A DNA stretch of 64,000 bases from Porphyra umbilicalis. Its lineage: Eukaryota; Rhodophyta; Bangiophyceae; Bangiales; Bangiaceae. Positions 46,275 through 57,621 of the stretch are shown here, one piece after another. The notes below the pieces were generated by a model. That model had not been told where the DNA came from. It saw nothing but the letters and a program-made list of their open reading frames with translations, and did not search any database. The stretch is from contig KV918850.1 of NCBI GenBank assembly GCA_002049455.2, positions 124,001 through 188,000 on the forward strand. The letters run 5' to 3'. Positions within the stretch are counted from its first letter, which is position 1. The number at the start of each line of letters is the position of its first letter. The position numbers and the translations under genes were made by a program.

Positions 46275-49200
46275 ATGAATTACCTGTCGGGCGCCCTGAG
46301 CTACATTGCCGGCAACGATGCGCCGCCCTCCCCCTCCTCCTCCTCCACCGTGTCGGCCATCTCCCGGCTGGTCGACCGCACCGCCTCGTCGGCGCTGCCC
46401 GCTGACCGCCGGTCGGCGGTCACGTCGCTCGCGGAGCTCGCCCTCCGCGGCCCCGACGCGCAGCGGGAGATCGGCGTGCGGGGCCTCAAAGTCCTCTACG
46501 CGGTCATTGAGCAGGACGCGGCGCACGAGGACACGGTCACCGCCGCGCTGACGCTCCTCGCTCGGATTTGTGGGGTGTTACCACCCCCCCCCCCGCGGCG
46601 TCGGGCGCCCCGCCGGGGCGCTCCGCCGTGAGCGGCGACGACAGCGACGGGGCGGCGGCGGGCGGCGGGGCACCCGCCCGCCCGCCCGCCGCCGCACCAT
46701 GGACGGCTGAGGAGGCGGCGTCGGTGGCCGCCGACAATACGGCCGCGTGGGTGGCCCTCGACGGCGCCGTGGACCTCATCCTCGGCGCCGTGGACGTGGA
46801 CGATGCGGGCACGCGGGCGGCCGCCCTCGACGCCCTCGCCGCGTTGCTCGACGCCAATGCGGACGCGGCCGTGCCGCCGCTGCTCGACGCGTCGCCGCCC
46901 CCCGCGGGGCGGCTGTTGGAGGCGACCCGCGACGCGGAGCCGGGCGTGCGCCTCCGCGCGCTCGGCGTCCTCGCCGCCACCGCGGGTGCGTCGGCAGCCG
47001 CCGCCGCGGCTCTCGCGTCGGCCGACGGATATGGGCGGCTGCTCGACGTGGCCGACGCGTGCGTCGACAATGCGTTGCACGAGGGCGGGCCCGCCGAGGC
47101 GGCGCACCAGGCGGCGGTGCTCGCCGCCGCCGTCACGGCCGTCAATGCGATGCTCGCGGCGGGGGGGGCGGCGGGCGCGGCGGCGGCGCGACGCAGCCGC
47201 GCGGTGCCCCGCCTGGGGGTGCTCCTCGGCGCCGCCGCGGGGGGCCTGCGGGAGGCCCCGCCGGCGCCGCCGCCCGCGTTTTTGGGGGGGGGGCGGGCGC
47301 CACGGGCGCCGCCGGCGCGCGCCTCGACACGGCGTTGGCGCTCCTCCATACCGTGTCGCTGCTCGTGGCGGCGGCTGGGGACGGCGCGCGCGACGAGTGC
47401 CTGTCGGCGGGCGTCACGTCCGAGGTGCTCGGGTTGGCCTTTGACGCAGGGGGGGACGGCGGCGGCGGCGGCGGCGGCGCGCCGCCGCGGGGCGTCCCGC
47501 CGCTGCCCCCAGACGTGCGGGTGGCCGCCTTGATGGCGGTGGCGGCGCTCGCGCGGGGCCACCCGCCGACGCACACCCTCTTTCCGTCGGCGGGGGTGCT
47601 GCCACCGCCAGAGACGCCCCACTCGGCGGGCGCGTCGGCGCTCGCCGCCTCCCCGTACGCGTGCGTGCGCGCCGCGACGGCGGTGGCGCTCGGCGCGTCG
47701 CTGTCGGCGCCGGCGGGGTCGGCGCCGGGGGAGGTGTCGGCCGAGTGGCAAGCCGCCCTGGGCGGCGGCGGCGGCGGCGGTAAACGGGGGGGTTTGGCGC
47801 TTCGACGGCGGCGTATGAGGGCCTAGCCACGTCGCTCATGCGGCTGGCGGTCGGGTGGCCGGACGGGTCGGACGCGGGGGCCGTGTTTTACGCGGCGGGC
47901 CTGCTCGGCGACACGGCCGCCACGCCCGACGGGGCGGCGTCGCTCGCTGCCGCGGCTGTGCCCGGCGGGGATGAGCGCCTCGTGTCGGCAGTCGGGCGTG
48001 CGGTCGGCCGGGCCGCCCGCGGCGGCGCGCCGTCCGGCATTGCGATTGCCCTCCTGACGCTCCTCGTCGGGTGGCTGCAGCGGTGCCCGTCGGCGGTGTC
48101 GGTTTTTTTGTCGTCGGCCGCCACGCTGCCGCTGCTCGTGGAGCTGGTCACCGGGGGGGACGGCAACGTGCACACGCGGGGGTTGGCGGCCGCGCTGCTC
48201 GGCGTGTGCGTCGCGCATCTGCCCGATGGGGAGGGGGGGGGGGGGGAGCGACGACCAGGGCGGCGGCGGCGGCTTCCTCGGCGGCCGCTTTGGCAGCGGC
48301 GGCCGGAGCGGAAAGGGCGCGGGTGCGGCCGTCAGCCGGTCGGCGTTGGTTGACGTGGTCCGCCACCGGGTGGGGGTGGCCGACTTTACGGCGCGCCTCG
48401 ACGAGCTGCGTGCGTCGGACGCGTACGTGGCGGCATTGGCGGCGTCGCGCGAGGCTGCCGACGGCGGCGGCGGGGACGAGGACGGGACGGGTGCCGGCAC
48501 GGGCCCGCTGGCCGGCCGGTCCCCCGCGTTCTTGCTGACCGTCGAGCGCGTCACGTCTGGCCTGTGTCGCGGCGGCGCCCTCGGCCACGAGTTGTGGTAC
48601 GACGTGCGCTTTGTGGGCCTCTTTGAGGAAGTGTATGCGGGCGTCCAGCCGGTGGTCGTGCAGCTGGTGGCGGCGCCGCCCAAGCCGGCGGGGTCCCCTC
48701 GGCTCGGCGGCGGAGATCGACGGTTTGGCAATGGCCTCGGCAACGGCTACGCCGACGGCCACGTCGGCGACGGCGGACTGTCAAGCGGGGCTGGGGACAG
48801 TGGCGGCAGCGGGGGCGGCGGCGACGATGGGGCGGGTGACCCGTCGGTGCTGCTCTCGTACAAGGAAATCATCCGCACGCAAGACGCGGCGGTAGCGAGC
48901 GCACGCGCGGAAGCCGCCCGCCTATCGGCGGCGCTAGCCACCGCCGAAGCGTCGCTGGCCGCGTCGGCAACCGCGGCGTCTGGGGAGCGGGGAGTGGAAC
49001 TGGCCGCCGCTGCCGAGCGGGCGGCGAATGCCGAAGAGCGTGCCGACGCCCTCGAGCTGCTCCTGGCCGAGAAGACAGCCGACGCGGCGGCGCTCGACCA
49101 AGCGTACCGGGCTCTAGAGTTGGAGCAGGGCTTTGACGGTGACGGCGGGGGTGGTGGCGGGGGGTAGGGGCTGGCGGCGGCAGCAGCGGCGGCGGGAACA

Positions 49201-52200
49201 ATTCTGCTCTCGCCGCCGAGGCGGAGCGCCTGTCGGCCGAGCTGGTCACCCAGCGGTCTGCGGCGGCCGACGCTGCGGCGGTCGCCGACGCCGCCCGACG
49301 AGACGCTGACGCCGCCCGCACCGCCCTCGCGGCTGTCGAGCGTGAGCGCGACGCGCTGCGGTCTGGCGACGGCGCCGCCGGCGTTGCTGACGCGGCGGAC
49401 GCCACCCGCCGCGCGGAAGTGGCCGAAGCCGCCGCCACCGAAGCAACGGCTCGTGCTGCCGCCGCCGACGATCTGCGCGCGCAGCTGGCCGCCGCGGCCG
49501 CTGACGGAGAGGCGGCGCACGCGGCGGTGGCGCGCGCCGACGCCGCCCGGTTGGATGCGGAGCGGTCGGCGGCGGCGGTGGCGGCGGAGCTCGCTGCCCT
49601 CCGCGCCGCCTCTCGGTCGGCGGTGGCGGCGGCGACGGAGGACGCGACCGCCGCGCGCGCCGAAGCCGCCGCCCTGCGGTCTTCGTCGGCCGCAGGCGGC
49701 GCGGAAGCGCTCGCGTCGGCGCGGGCCGAGGCCAAGGCCGCCCGCAACGACGCGCGGTCGGCGTCGTCGCGGGCGACGGCGGCAGAGGCGGACGCGGCCA
49801 CCCTCCGCACCCGCTTGGCGCAGGTGTCGGCGGCCGCCGAGGGCGCCGACGGCGCACTGGCGACGGAGCGGGATGAGAACCGGCGGTTGGCCAATCTCGC
49901 GCGGGAGAGCCGCTCGACGGCGGACGCGGCCAAGGCTGGGGCGGCGGCGGCCACGGCGGCCGCCGCCGCGTCGGCGCGCCAAGTCACGGAGCTGTCTGCG
50001 CGGCTGGCCGAGTTGGAAGATGAGCGCGGGGGCGCAACGGAGGAGCTCGAGTCCCTCCGCGTGGAGGTGGCGTCCCGCGCGGAGCAAACCATCCGCCTGT
50101 CGGGGCAAGTGTACGAGGCCGACGAGGCGCGCACGGCGGCGGAGGAAGCCAAGGCCGCCGCTGAGGCCAAGGTCGCAGACCTCGAAGCGCGCGTCAAGGA
50201 GCTCTCTGCGACGGCCGCGTCGGCCACAACGGCCGCGTCGGCGACCGGACCGGCGGTGGCGCGGGTGGCAGAGACGGAGACGGCCTTGGAAGCCGCTCTC
50301 TCCGAGTCGGCCCTGCTGCGGCGAGCGGTCAAGGAAGCGCAAGACGCACGCAAGGCGGCGGATTCGTCGGCGGCGGCGGCGGGGGAGGACCTCCGCCGGG
50401 CGGCGGTGGAGGTCGAACGCCTGCGCGACGCGGAGCTGTCACTGGCCGAAGCAGAGCACTCAAAGAAGACGCTCAGCGCGCGGGTTGTGGAGCTCCAAGA
50501 CGCGCTCGCCAAGGGTGGCGGCGCGGCCCATGGCGCATCGGCGGTGGCCACCGCGGACGGGGCGCCTGGCCACAGCAGAGGGGAGGCTGCCGACTTGCGC
50601 AAGCAGCTCGGCCGTGCCGAAACGGAGCTGGCCGAACAGCGGATGAAGGTGCAACAGTTGGAGAGCGCCGTGGATGCCCTGACCGCTGGCGACGGCGGTG
50701 GGGACGGCCGTGGTGGCGGCAGCGAGCGCGGTGGCGGCGGCGGCGGCGGCGGTGCCGGCGTCTCCAAGCGGGATGAGGAGCTGGAGCGCCGCGCCGCCGA
50801 AGCAGAGGCGCTCGTGTCGGTGGCTGCCCGTGACGCCGAGGAGGCGCGCGAGCGGCTGGCGTCCACCGAGGCGCGGGCGGCCAAGGCCGAGGCCGATGCG
50901 GCAGCACTTTCAACGCAGCTGGCAGAGGCCACCGCCGCGGCTGCTGCGGCCGCTGAGCAGGCCGACAAGGACCGGGGCGATGCAGAACCGCTGGCAGCTG
51001 CACTCGAAGCCGCCCGCGCCGAAGCTGCTGCGGCCGCCGAGGCTGCCCGCGTCGCGGCTGCGGAGGCGGTGGAAGCCGCGCGCGCCGACGGGGAGGCGGC
51101 GGTCTCGGCGTCGCGCGCCGAGGTGGCGGCTCTGGAGGCAGCGCGCGACGCGGCAGTGGCCGATGCTGACGCGGCACGGTCGTCGGTGGGAGCGGTCGAG
51201 GCGGCGGCCGTGTCGGCCGCTGCCGAGCTGCGGGCGGAGGTGGCGGCGGCCAAGGAGCAGGTGGCCCGCCTTGGTGCGGACTTGGAGGCACGCGACGAGG
51301 AGCTTGCTGCTGCAGCCCGACGGGTGGACGAGCTGTCGGCCGAGGCCGACGCGGCACACGCTGCCGCCGAAGCGGCAGCGGCCGCGGCGGCGGCCGAGAC
51401 GGCGTCGCGGCTCGACGCAGCCACCGCCGAGTGCGACGCGGAGGCGTCGCGCGCTGAGGAGGCAAACGAGCGCGCCGACGATGCCGAGGGGCTCGCTGCG
51501 CGCCTGCGCGCCCAGCTCGAAGCCGCAGCGGCAGAGGCGGCCGCCGCCACCGCTGCCCTTGCCGACGCGCAGGCGGCGGCAGCGTCGCACGGGGCGGCCG
51601 CGGAGCGGGTGCGCCAGCAGCTGGCGGCGGCCGAAGCGGCCGCCACCGACGCGGGCCACCGGGCAGCCGCCGCTGAGGCGGAGCGCGACGCCGCTCGGCG
51701 GGCGGCCGACGACGCGTCCGCGTCGGCGACGAAACCGTTGGCGGCCGCGCGGGCGGCGATTGCGGCGGCCGAGGCCGTTCGCGACGCGGCGCGTGCCGAC
51801 GCGGACGCGGCGGAACGGTCGGCGGCAGAGGCCTCGGCGGTGGCCGCGTCGGCCACCGCGTCCGTGGCGGCCGTCAAGGCGGCGGGCGCGCGCGAAAAGG
51901 CGACGCTGTCGTCGGCACTCAAGGCGGCCGTGGCCGCCCGCGACGCGGCGTCCGAGTCGGCGACGGAAGCCGAGGTGGAGCGCGACGCAGCGTCTGAGCG
52001 GGCAGCGTCGGCAGTCGCTGCGCTGCAACGCGAGCGGTCGGCGGTGTCGCAGTTGGAGCGGGGCATGGCCGCTGTCGGGGAGCAGCTCGAGGTTGCCCTC
52101 TCCGCCCGCGACGCGGCTGTCGCCGCCCGCGCAAGCGCCGAGGCCAAGCGCGACACGCTCGCGGGCCGCCTCGCGTCCATGGCCGTCGAGCGGGACGAGG

Positions 52201-54314
52201 CGGTGGCTGCACTCGCCGCCCGCAGCGCAGCTGACGAGGCGGGTGGGGCGGGCACAGAGACGGCCCACCTCCGCTCGACGGTCGATACGCTGACGACGCA
52301 CCTGGGGGTGCTCCGCGAGCGGGCGTCGTCGGAGCGGTCGGCCGCCGCCGCAGCGGTCGACGAGCTGGAGGCGACCGTCGAGGCGCTCGGCCGCACGCAC
52401 GGGCGGCTGACGGCGGAGCGGGACGCGGCGGTGGCGGCGGTGGCGGCGGCCGAAGCAGCGGCGGCCACGGCGGCCAATGACGCGACAGCCGCCGCCGACC
52501 GGCGCGTCGCCGCCGTCCGCGCCGCCGCTGACGCGGCGGCGGCGACTGCCGCCGAGGCGGCGACTGCCGCGTCGACCGCCGCCGAGGAGCGCATCGGCGC
52601 GCTGACCGCGCAGCTGGCCGACCGCGCCGCCGCCGCGACGGCAGCGGCGGCCGTGGCCGCTTCGGCAGCTGCGGAGAAGGCGACCGCCGACGCGGCTGCC
52701 GCTTCGGCATCGTCGGTGGCGGCCAGCAGCACGTCGGCGGCGTCGGCGCGCGCGGACGCGCTCGCCGTCCGTCTGGATGAGGCGACCACACGGGAAGCCG
52801 AGTCGGCGGCCGCCGCCGCGGCGGCGCGCTCCGAGGTTGGGCGGCTCACTGCTCGGCTGGCAGCAGTGACAGAGGAGGCGGCGTCGGCGCGCACGTCGGC
52901 CAGTGCCGCCGCTCGGCGGCTCGTCTTGGCCAAGGAGGCGTCCGCGTCGGCCGAGCGGGAAGCGGCCGCGTCGGCGGCCGCGGGCGAAGCCGCCGAGCGC
53001 GCGGCGTCGGAGGAGCGGGAGCGGGCGGTGGGCCTGGAAACGGCGGCCAAGGCGGCCAAGGCGGCCGCTGCGTCCGCAGCGTCTGCGGCAGAAGCGGCGA
53101 CCGCCGAGAATGCGCGCCTCACCGATGCCGTCGCCGCCGCGTCGGCGGCCGCGTCAGCGGCGCGCGCGGACGCTGCGGCGGCACGCTCCGAGGCGGCCGC
53201 CGCGCGCAAGGAGCGCGACGCGGCGGCCGAGGCGGCACGCGCCGCCACCGAACGCGCGGCAGCCGACGTGGAGGCGGCGGCGGGCGACGCGGCCGCCGCC
53301 ACAGCTCGGGCGACCGCCGCCGAAGCGGCGGCCGTCGAGGCGCGGGCGCGGCTGGCCGACTCGGCGCGGGAGCAGCGGGCGTTGACCGCCTGGGTCGGCA
53401 CCCTCGAGGCGCGCGCTGATGAGGCGGACGAGGCAGAGGCAACGGCGGGCGACCTGTCTGACCGCTTGGCGGCAGCGGCGGCGGCAACGGCGGCGGCCGA
53501 CCAGCGGGCGGACGAAGCCACGGCCGTTGCCGAGGCGCTCGAGGCGGAAGTGGAGGCCCTGTCGGCGGCCGCCGAGCGGGCGGCGGCCGACACGGCCGGC
53601 GCGATGGCGGCGGCCGACGCTGCCGCCGCCGCCGCCGCCGCTGCCGACGGCCGCGCGGCCGACGCGGAAAAGGCGCGGTTGGCGGCGGCCGAAGCCGAGT
53701 CTGCCGCCGCCGCCCGCGTCGCCGACGTGGAGGCCCGCCTGGCGGGCGTCCAAGACGAGCACGTGCGGCGGCTGCGGGGCATGGAGACGGCCGTTGCCGA
53801 GGGCGTGGCGCGGTGGCGGGAAGCGTCGGAGCGGGTGGCGGCGTTGGAGGCGGCCGCCGCCGCCGCCGAGTGTGGGCGCGCCGAGGCGGCGGCGGCCACG
53901 GAGGGCGTCGAGGCGGCCGCCGACGCGGCGCGGCGGTCGGCCGAAGCCGGGCTGTCGCGCCTCCGCGCCGACTTGGAGGAGGCCACCGCCCGCGCGGCGG
54001 CGGCCGAGGAGCGGTCGGCGGCGACCGAGGCGGCGCTCGCCGCCACGGCCGCGCGCCTCGACGCCCTCGAAGCGGAAGCCGCCGGCCTCCGCGCGACCGC
54101 CGCCGAGGCGGCCGCCCTCCGCGCGTCGTCGACCGACTTGGGCGCCCGCCTGGCGGCGTTGGAGGGGGAACACGGGGACCTGCTGGTCGTCCTTGCGGAG
54201 CTGGAGGTGGAGGCTGCCGAGCTGCGCGACGCCGCCGGCGTGCGAGGGGGGGGGGGGGGAGGACCGGGGGGCGGCTTTGGTGGGAGCTATTCGAATAGTG
54301 GGGTGCTGACGTAA
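46275..54314 (+). CDS. USO1: Giant USO1/p115 vesicle-tethering golgin
   Basis: About 2,680 residues. p115/Uso1 tethers ER-derived vesicles to the cis-Golgi, with a globular armadillo head and a coiled-coil tail that bind Rab1 and SNAREs. ATG 46275 lies in CACCATG and opens MNYLSGALSYIAG (p115: MNFLRGVMGG). Head blocks include RLVDRTASSALPADRRSAV, GWLQRCPSAVSVFLSSAATL (about 48070-48130), ALLGVCVAHLPDG and LWYDVRFVGLFEEVY. The tail starts SYKEIIRTQDAAVASARAE (about 48860), matching p115 YKNMIREQD. From about 49200 to 54240 there is one uninterrupted heptad-rich coiled coil of about 1,700 residues, composed chiefly of Ala with Glu, Arg and Asp. It ends EHGDLLVVLAELEVEAAELR, matching the p115 C-terminal DDLLVLLADQDQK, then a Gly-rich tail and TAA 54312-54314. 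Animal p115 is about 960 residues, so the tail is greatly extended. Frame changes in the head fall at 46580-46592, about 47281-47290, 47786-47792, 48231-48246 and 49158-49164. Confidence 0.85.
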
Positions 54315-54699
54315 ATGACCCTGCGCCTGCGAGGCGGTGGAGTTGTATCCATTGTTTGTTGTGTTGGTGTATAGCTAGACGCTTTTTTCCATCCACTCGG
54401 TCGTCGGCGCGGTCTGCCGGCACCGCGGTCCAGTGTCTCGGTGCCGTGCGTACGTACGAGCCCTGGCGCTGTATGGTGGGTGTCAGCAGCGGGAGGGCCA
54501 CCCAGCCACGCCGACCAATCGGCAGTGCCGATCGCGGTTGGGTCGCTGTCGCCCTTCGCCGTGCGCCGGGCATTGGCCCGAAGCTCCGCGGTCGCGCCCG
54601 TCCTGGTTGCTGACAAGCCGCCGCCAGCAACCACCTTCTGTGCTTGTCTACGGCTCCTGCCCCCCCCCCCCCCTCGCCGCGGGCCACGTGCCCACCGCC
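54315..54699. other. Intergenic spacer, no gene seen
   Basis: A compact gap between the USO1 stop and the GT34 start, ending in a C tract (54660-54673) just before GCCATGG. It presumably holds the GT34 promoter; no element is distinct. Confidence 0.35.
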
Positions 54700-54777
54700 A
54701 TGGCGACCGACCTCCCACGGCGGGCGCCGCGGCGGCGCCGCGCGGCGGCGGCGGCGGCGATGGGGCGCCTCCTCGCT

Positions 54778-54812
<35 letters not shown>

Positions 54813-56421
54813 GCTGGCCGTCGCGGCGCGCCCGGCGGCGGTGGCGGCGGCGGCTGCGGCTGGCAATGGCGGTGCCGCCACGGGCGCGCGCGGGGTGGCG
54901 CTCGTGCACATGCATGACGGCGCGCCATTTTTCCTCCAGCTCGGCGCCTTGACGTTGGCCAACAAGCGGCGCTACGCGGCGCGCCACGGGTATGAGATGG
55001 TCGTGCACACGCCGGAGGAAACCAGTGGGCTGTTTTTGGCGGTACGTTGAGCGGGGGGGGAGGGTTGCTGTTTGTGAACGCGACGGAGGGGTGCGGTCGT
55101 TGGCGCTGGCTCGGCGTGGTTTGGTGGCGTTGGGTTGCGCCGCAGGGGAGCAGGAAGCCCGTGGATTCGGGAGCAAGGGGTTGGGCTACGAGCTCCATAA
55201 TGGACCGCTTGTCATGCAGGCGTGGGCTCTAGGTCGTGCGTGGAGCACCTCGCCGCTATGGGCTTGGGCGTTGATGTCCAGTGCGGACTTGTCTGGGGGG
55301 AGTGCGGCGGTTGTATGTCTTCTGTCTTGTAGGCCCTGTGGCGGCGAGCGCGACGGGGGGCCGTTACTGTTTGTGGAGGTGGCGGTGCGTCTGCACGCTT
55401 CGCTCCGGACCAAGTCAATGGTGTTGTTTGCGGGCAGGCTGCTGATGCACAGCGTCCGGTTCCGCGTTTTTATCTGTTGCCCTGCTTTTCGTGCGCCCAT
55501 GTCTGGTCTTTCTCTTTCATCGTCTGCTTCCACCCTCCTCAGGCCGACTGCTCCGCACCCGACGCCATCAAGCGCCCCGACGGCGGCTGCTACACCCCCT
55601 CGGACTTTCAAATCGACCCGCGGGCGACAACGTTTGGCAAAATCAAGCTGGTCCTCGCCGCCTGCGTCGCACGCCCCGACTGGTGGCTGCTCTGGTCCGA
55701 CGCGGACGCGCTCATCATCAACCAAACCATCCCCCTGCCGACGCTCATTGACGACGCGTACCACATGGCCGCTACGGAGGATTGGCTGATGATGAACGCG
55801 GGGGTGCTGCTCTTCCGCTGCTCCTCGCTCATTGTCGACTTCCTCACCCGCGTCTACGCCGACGCGTCGTTTGACACGGCGCGGGCGCTCGACCAGTCGG
55901 CGATGCAGCACTACATTGACGCGGAGCCGGCGACGGCGGCGGCCGTGCGGTGGCTCCCCAAACACCACCTCAACGTGTACACGGAGGAGTACCTGCCGGG
56001 TGACTTCCTCGTGCACATGGCCGGCAAGTTGTACGAGGCGACCACGGAGGGCGCAACCGCCATTGCGCGGCAGTTTGACCTCCTCTCTCACGCCGGCGAC
56101 GACGTGGCCGACGTGGCGGCTTTCACCGACACGCGCTACTTTGGCGGCAAGTTCAGCGGCTTGTGCCCCGAGCTGGAGGGCGACGGCGACGCGTGCCCGC
56201 CCGAAGATGAGCGTCGGATGAAGCTGCCCGAGCCGCTGTCGGCCATGGCCGCCTCGGCCGAGGGGCGCTACCGCCACGTCCTCCTCCGCTACGACTGGAT
56301 GAAGGATTGGACGGACCGGCATGACCCGGCGGCGCCGATCCAGGTGCCGTTTGTGCCGGGCGTGGTCGCGGGCGCGGCAGCCGCGCCGCAGGCGGGGGGG
56401 CACGATACCAGCGAGTTATAA
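54700..56421 (+). CDS. GT34-family glycosyltransferase (GMA12/MNN10 type), Golgi type II membrane protein
   Basis: Two exons, 54700-55041 and 55543-56421, with GT-AG intron 55042-55542 in phase 0, giving 406 residues. The GT34 family includes yeast mannosyltransferases, fission-yeast galactosyltransferase and plant xylosyltransferases. The cytosolic tail, MATDLPRRAPRRRR, precedes an Ala-rich hydrophobic segment (about 21-55) that should be the signal anchor. The catalytic domain begins VALVHMHDGAPFFLQ and NKRRYAARHGYEMVVHTPE. Exon 2 has FGKIKLVLAAC, then WWLLWSDADALIINQ with the metal-binding Asp-x-Asp at residues 167-169, WLMMNAGVLLFRCS, ALDQSAMQHYI and a His-containing FLVHMAGKLYE. These are the conserved GT34 blocks in order. 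The donor sugar cannot be read from sequence. Golgi cell-wall polysaccharide or glycan synthesis is likely, alongside the neighbouring Golgi tether only by chance. Confidence 0.85.
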
Positions 56422-56705
56422 CGGGACCGGCCGGCTGCGCAAAAAACACCTCTTTTATGCTTGGCGCGGGTGCGTCTGGCCACGGTGCTGGTTGTGTCAG
56501 AGCCCTCGTCGGCGCGCCGCCGCGTGACGCTGGAGGGAGACTAGCCTCGCTGGCATCGCTGACTCGCACTCAAGGAGCTGCTGCGGCGCCCGTACGCGTC
56601 GTGGTCGGCATCCACGCCCGCGTCCGCACGGGCGGGACCCCCACCGCTCCCTCCTCGCCACTCGCTGGGCCGGTTTCCCCACCCAAAACGTCGGGGCGAG
56701 CCTGT

Positions 56706-57621
56706 TTACTGGTCTGTTGCCCCGGTCGCCGCCCCCCCTCCACCGCCCGCCGCCGCCGCCGCCGCCGCCGCAGGCGGCGCCTCCCGCCCTTGCCGCACGC
56801 GCTCGTACGCGGCCACGGCCGCCGCCCCCCCCCCCGCTCCAGCGGCCGGCGGATGCGGCGCGCCGGGTCCCAGTACCCCCGCACCCCCCCGTCGGCCTCC
56901 CGCAGCGCCATGTACGTGCCGGAAAAGCGCAGCAGCGCCGCCACGTCGGCGGGCGGCAGCCGGTAGTGGCGGGCCAGGGCGGCCCCATCCCACCCACCAC
57001 CGCCGCCGCCGCCACCACCCCCACCCCCACCACTACCGCCGCCGCCGCCACCCCCCGCCGCCGCGGCCGCGTCGCCGCCGGCGCGCGTGCCGCCCGCCTC
57101 GACGCCACCGCCCGACCCCCACCGCGCCGCGTCGTCAGCCCGAACGCGGTCGAAAAACGACAGCACCTCGTTGTGCGTCAGGCCCTTCTCCGCCGGCACG
57201 GTGCGCCCCCCCCCCCGCCCCCCCCGCGTGCCCTCACGTCGGCGGTGCCCCCCCCCCCTCCCCCCCTCCCCCCCCCGCCGCCTCCCACCAAACCCCGCCC
57301 GCCTCCCCCCCACCCCCGGGCGCCGCGCTTGGGGCAGCTTGGCGACCGCCGCGGCCGGCCGCGCCGCCGCGTGCACCGCCGGGTCGAGCGGCGGCAGCGG
57401 GGACGCCGAGCCCCACGGGCGGGACGTGATGGAACCGGACGCGGCGTTGAGGGTGGCCGCCCACGCGGCTGCGGCGGCGGCGGTCGGCGCGGGGGGGGGG
57501 GGGGGGCAGGGGGGGGGGGGTCCCGCGCGCCGGCGGGTGCGCGGTGGGGGGGGGGGGGCGCGTCCGGTCGCCGGCGTAGCGGGCGGGGGCGTGGGAGAGC
57601 GCGGGAAACGCGGGCGCCCAT
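56706..57621 (-). CDS. NDUFAF4-like mitochondrial complex I assembly factor (divergent)
   Basis: About 300 residues. The minus-strand ATG at 57621 opens MGARVSRALPRPRPLRRR, resembling the MGxxVxR start of NDUFAF4 proteins (UPF0240). After a proline-rich stretch comes TLNAASGSITSRPWGSASPL and a basic linker. The conserved core follows: KGLTHNEVLSFFDRVRADD, then, after a Gly insert, WDGAALARHYRLPPADVAAL and LLRFSGTYMAL. NDUFAF4 has GKISVVEALTLL, then W-x2-EKIAxEYxLexkDVxxLLxyF at the matching positions. Frames change in C/G tracts (about 57480-57550 and 56828-56840). I end it at stop 56708-56706, where a short Ala/Gly-rich tail (VAAYERVRQGREAP) closes. A role in early complex I membrane-arm assembly would follow if the homology holds. 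The large Gly and Pro inserts reduce certainty. Confidence 0.5.
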
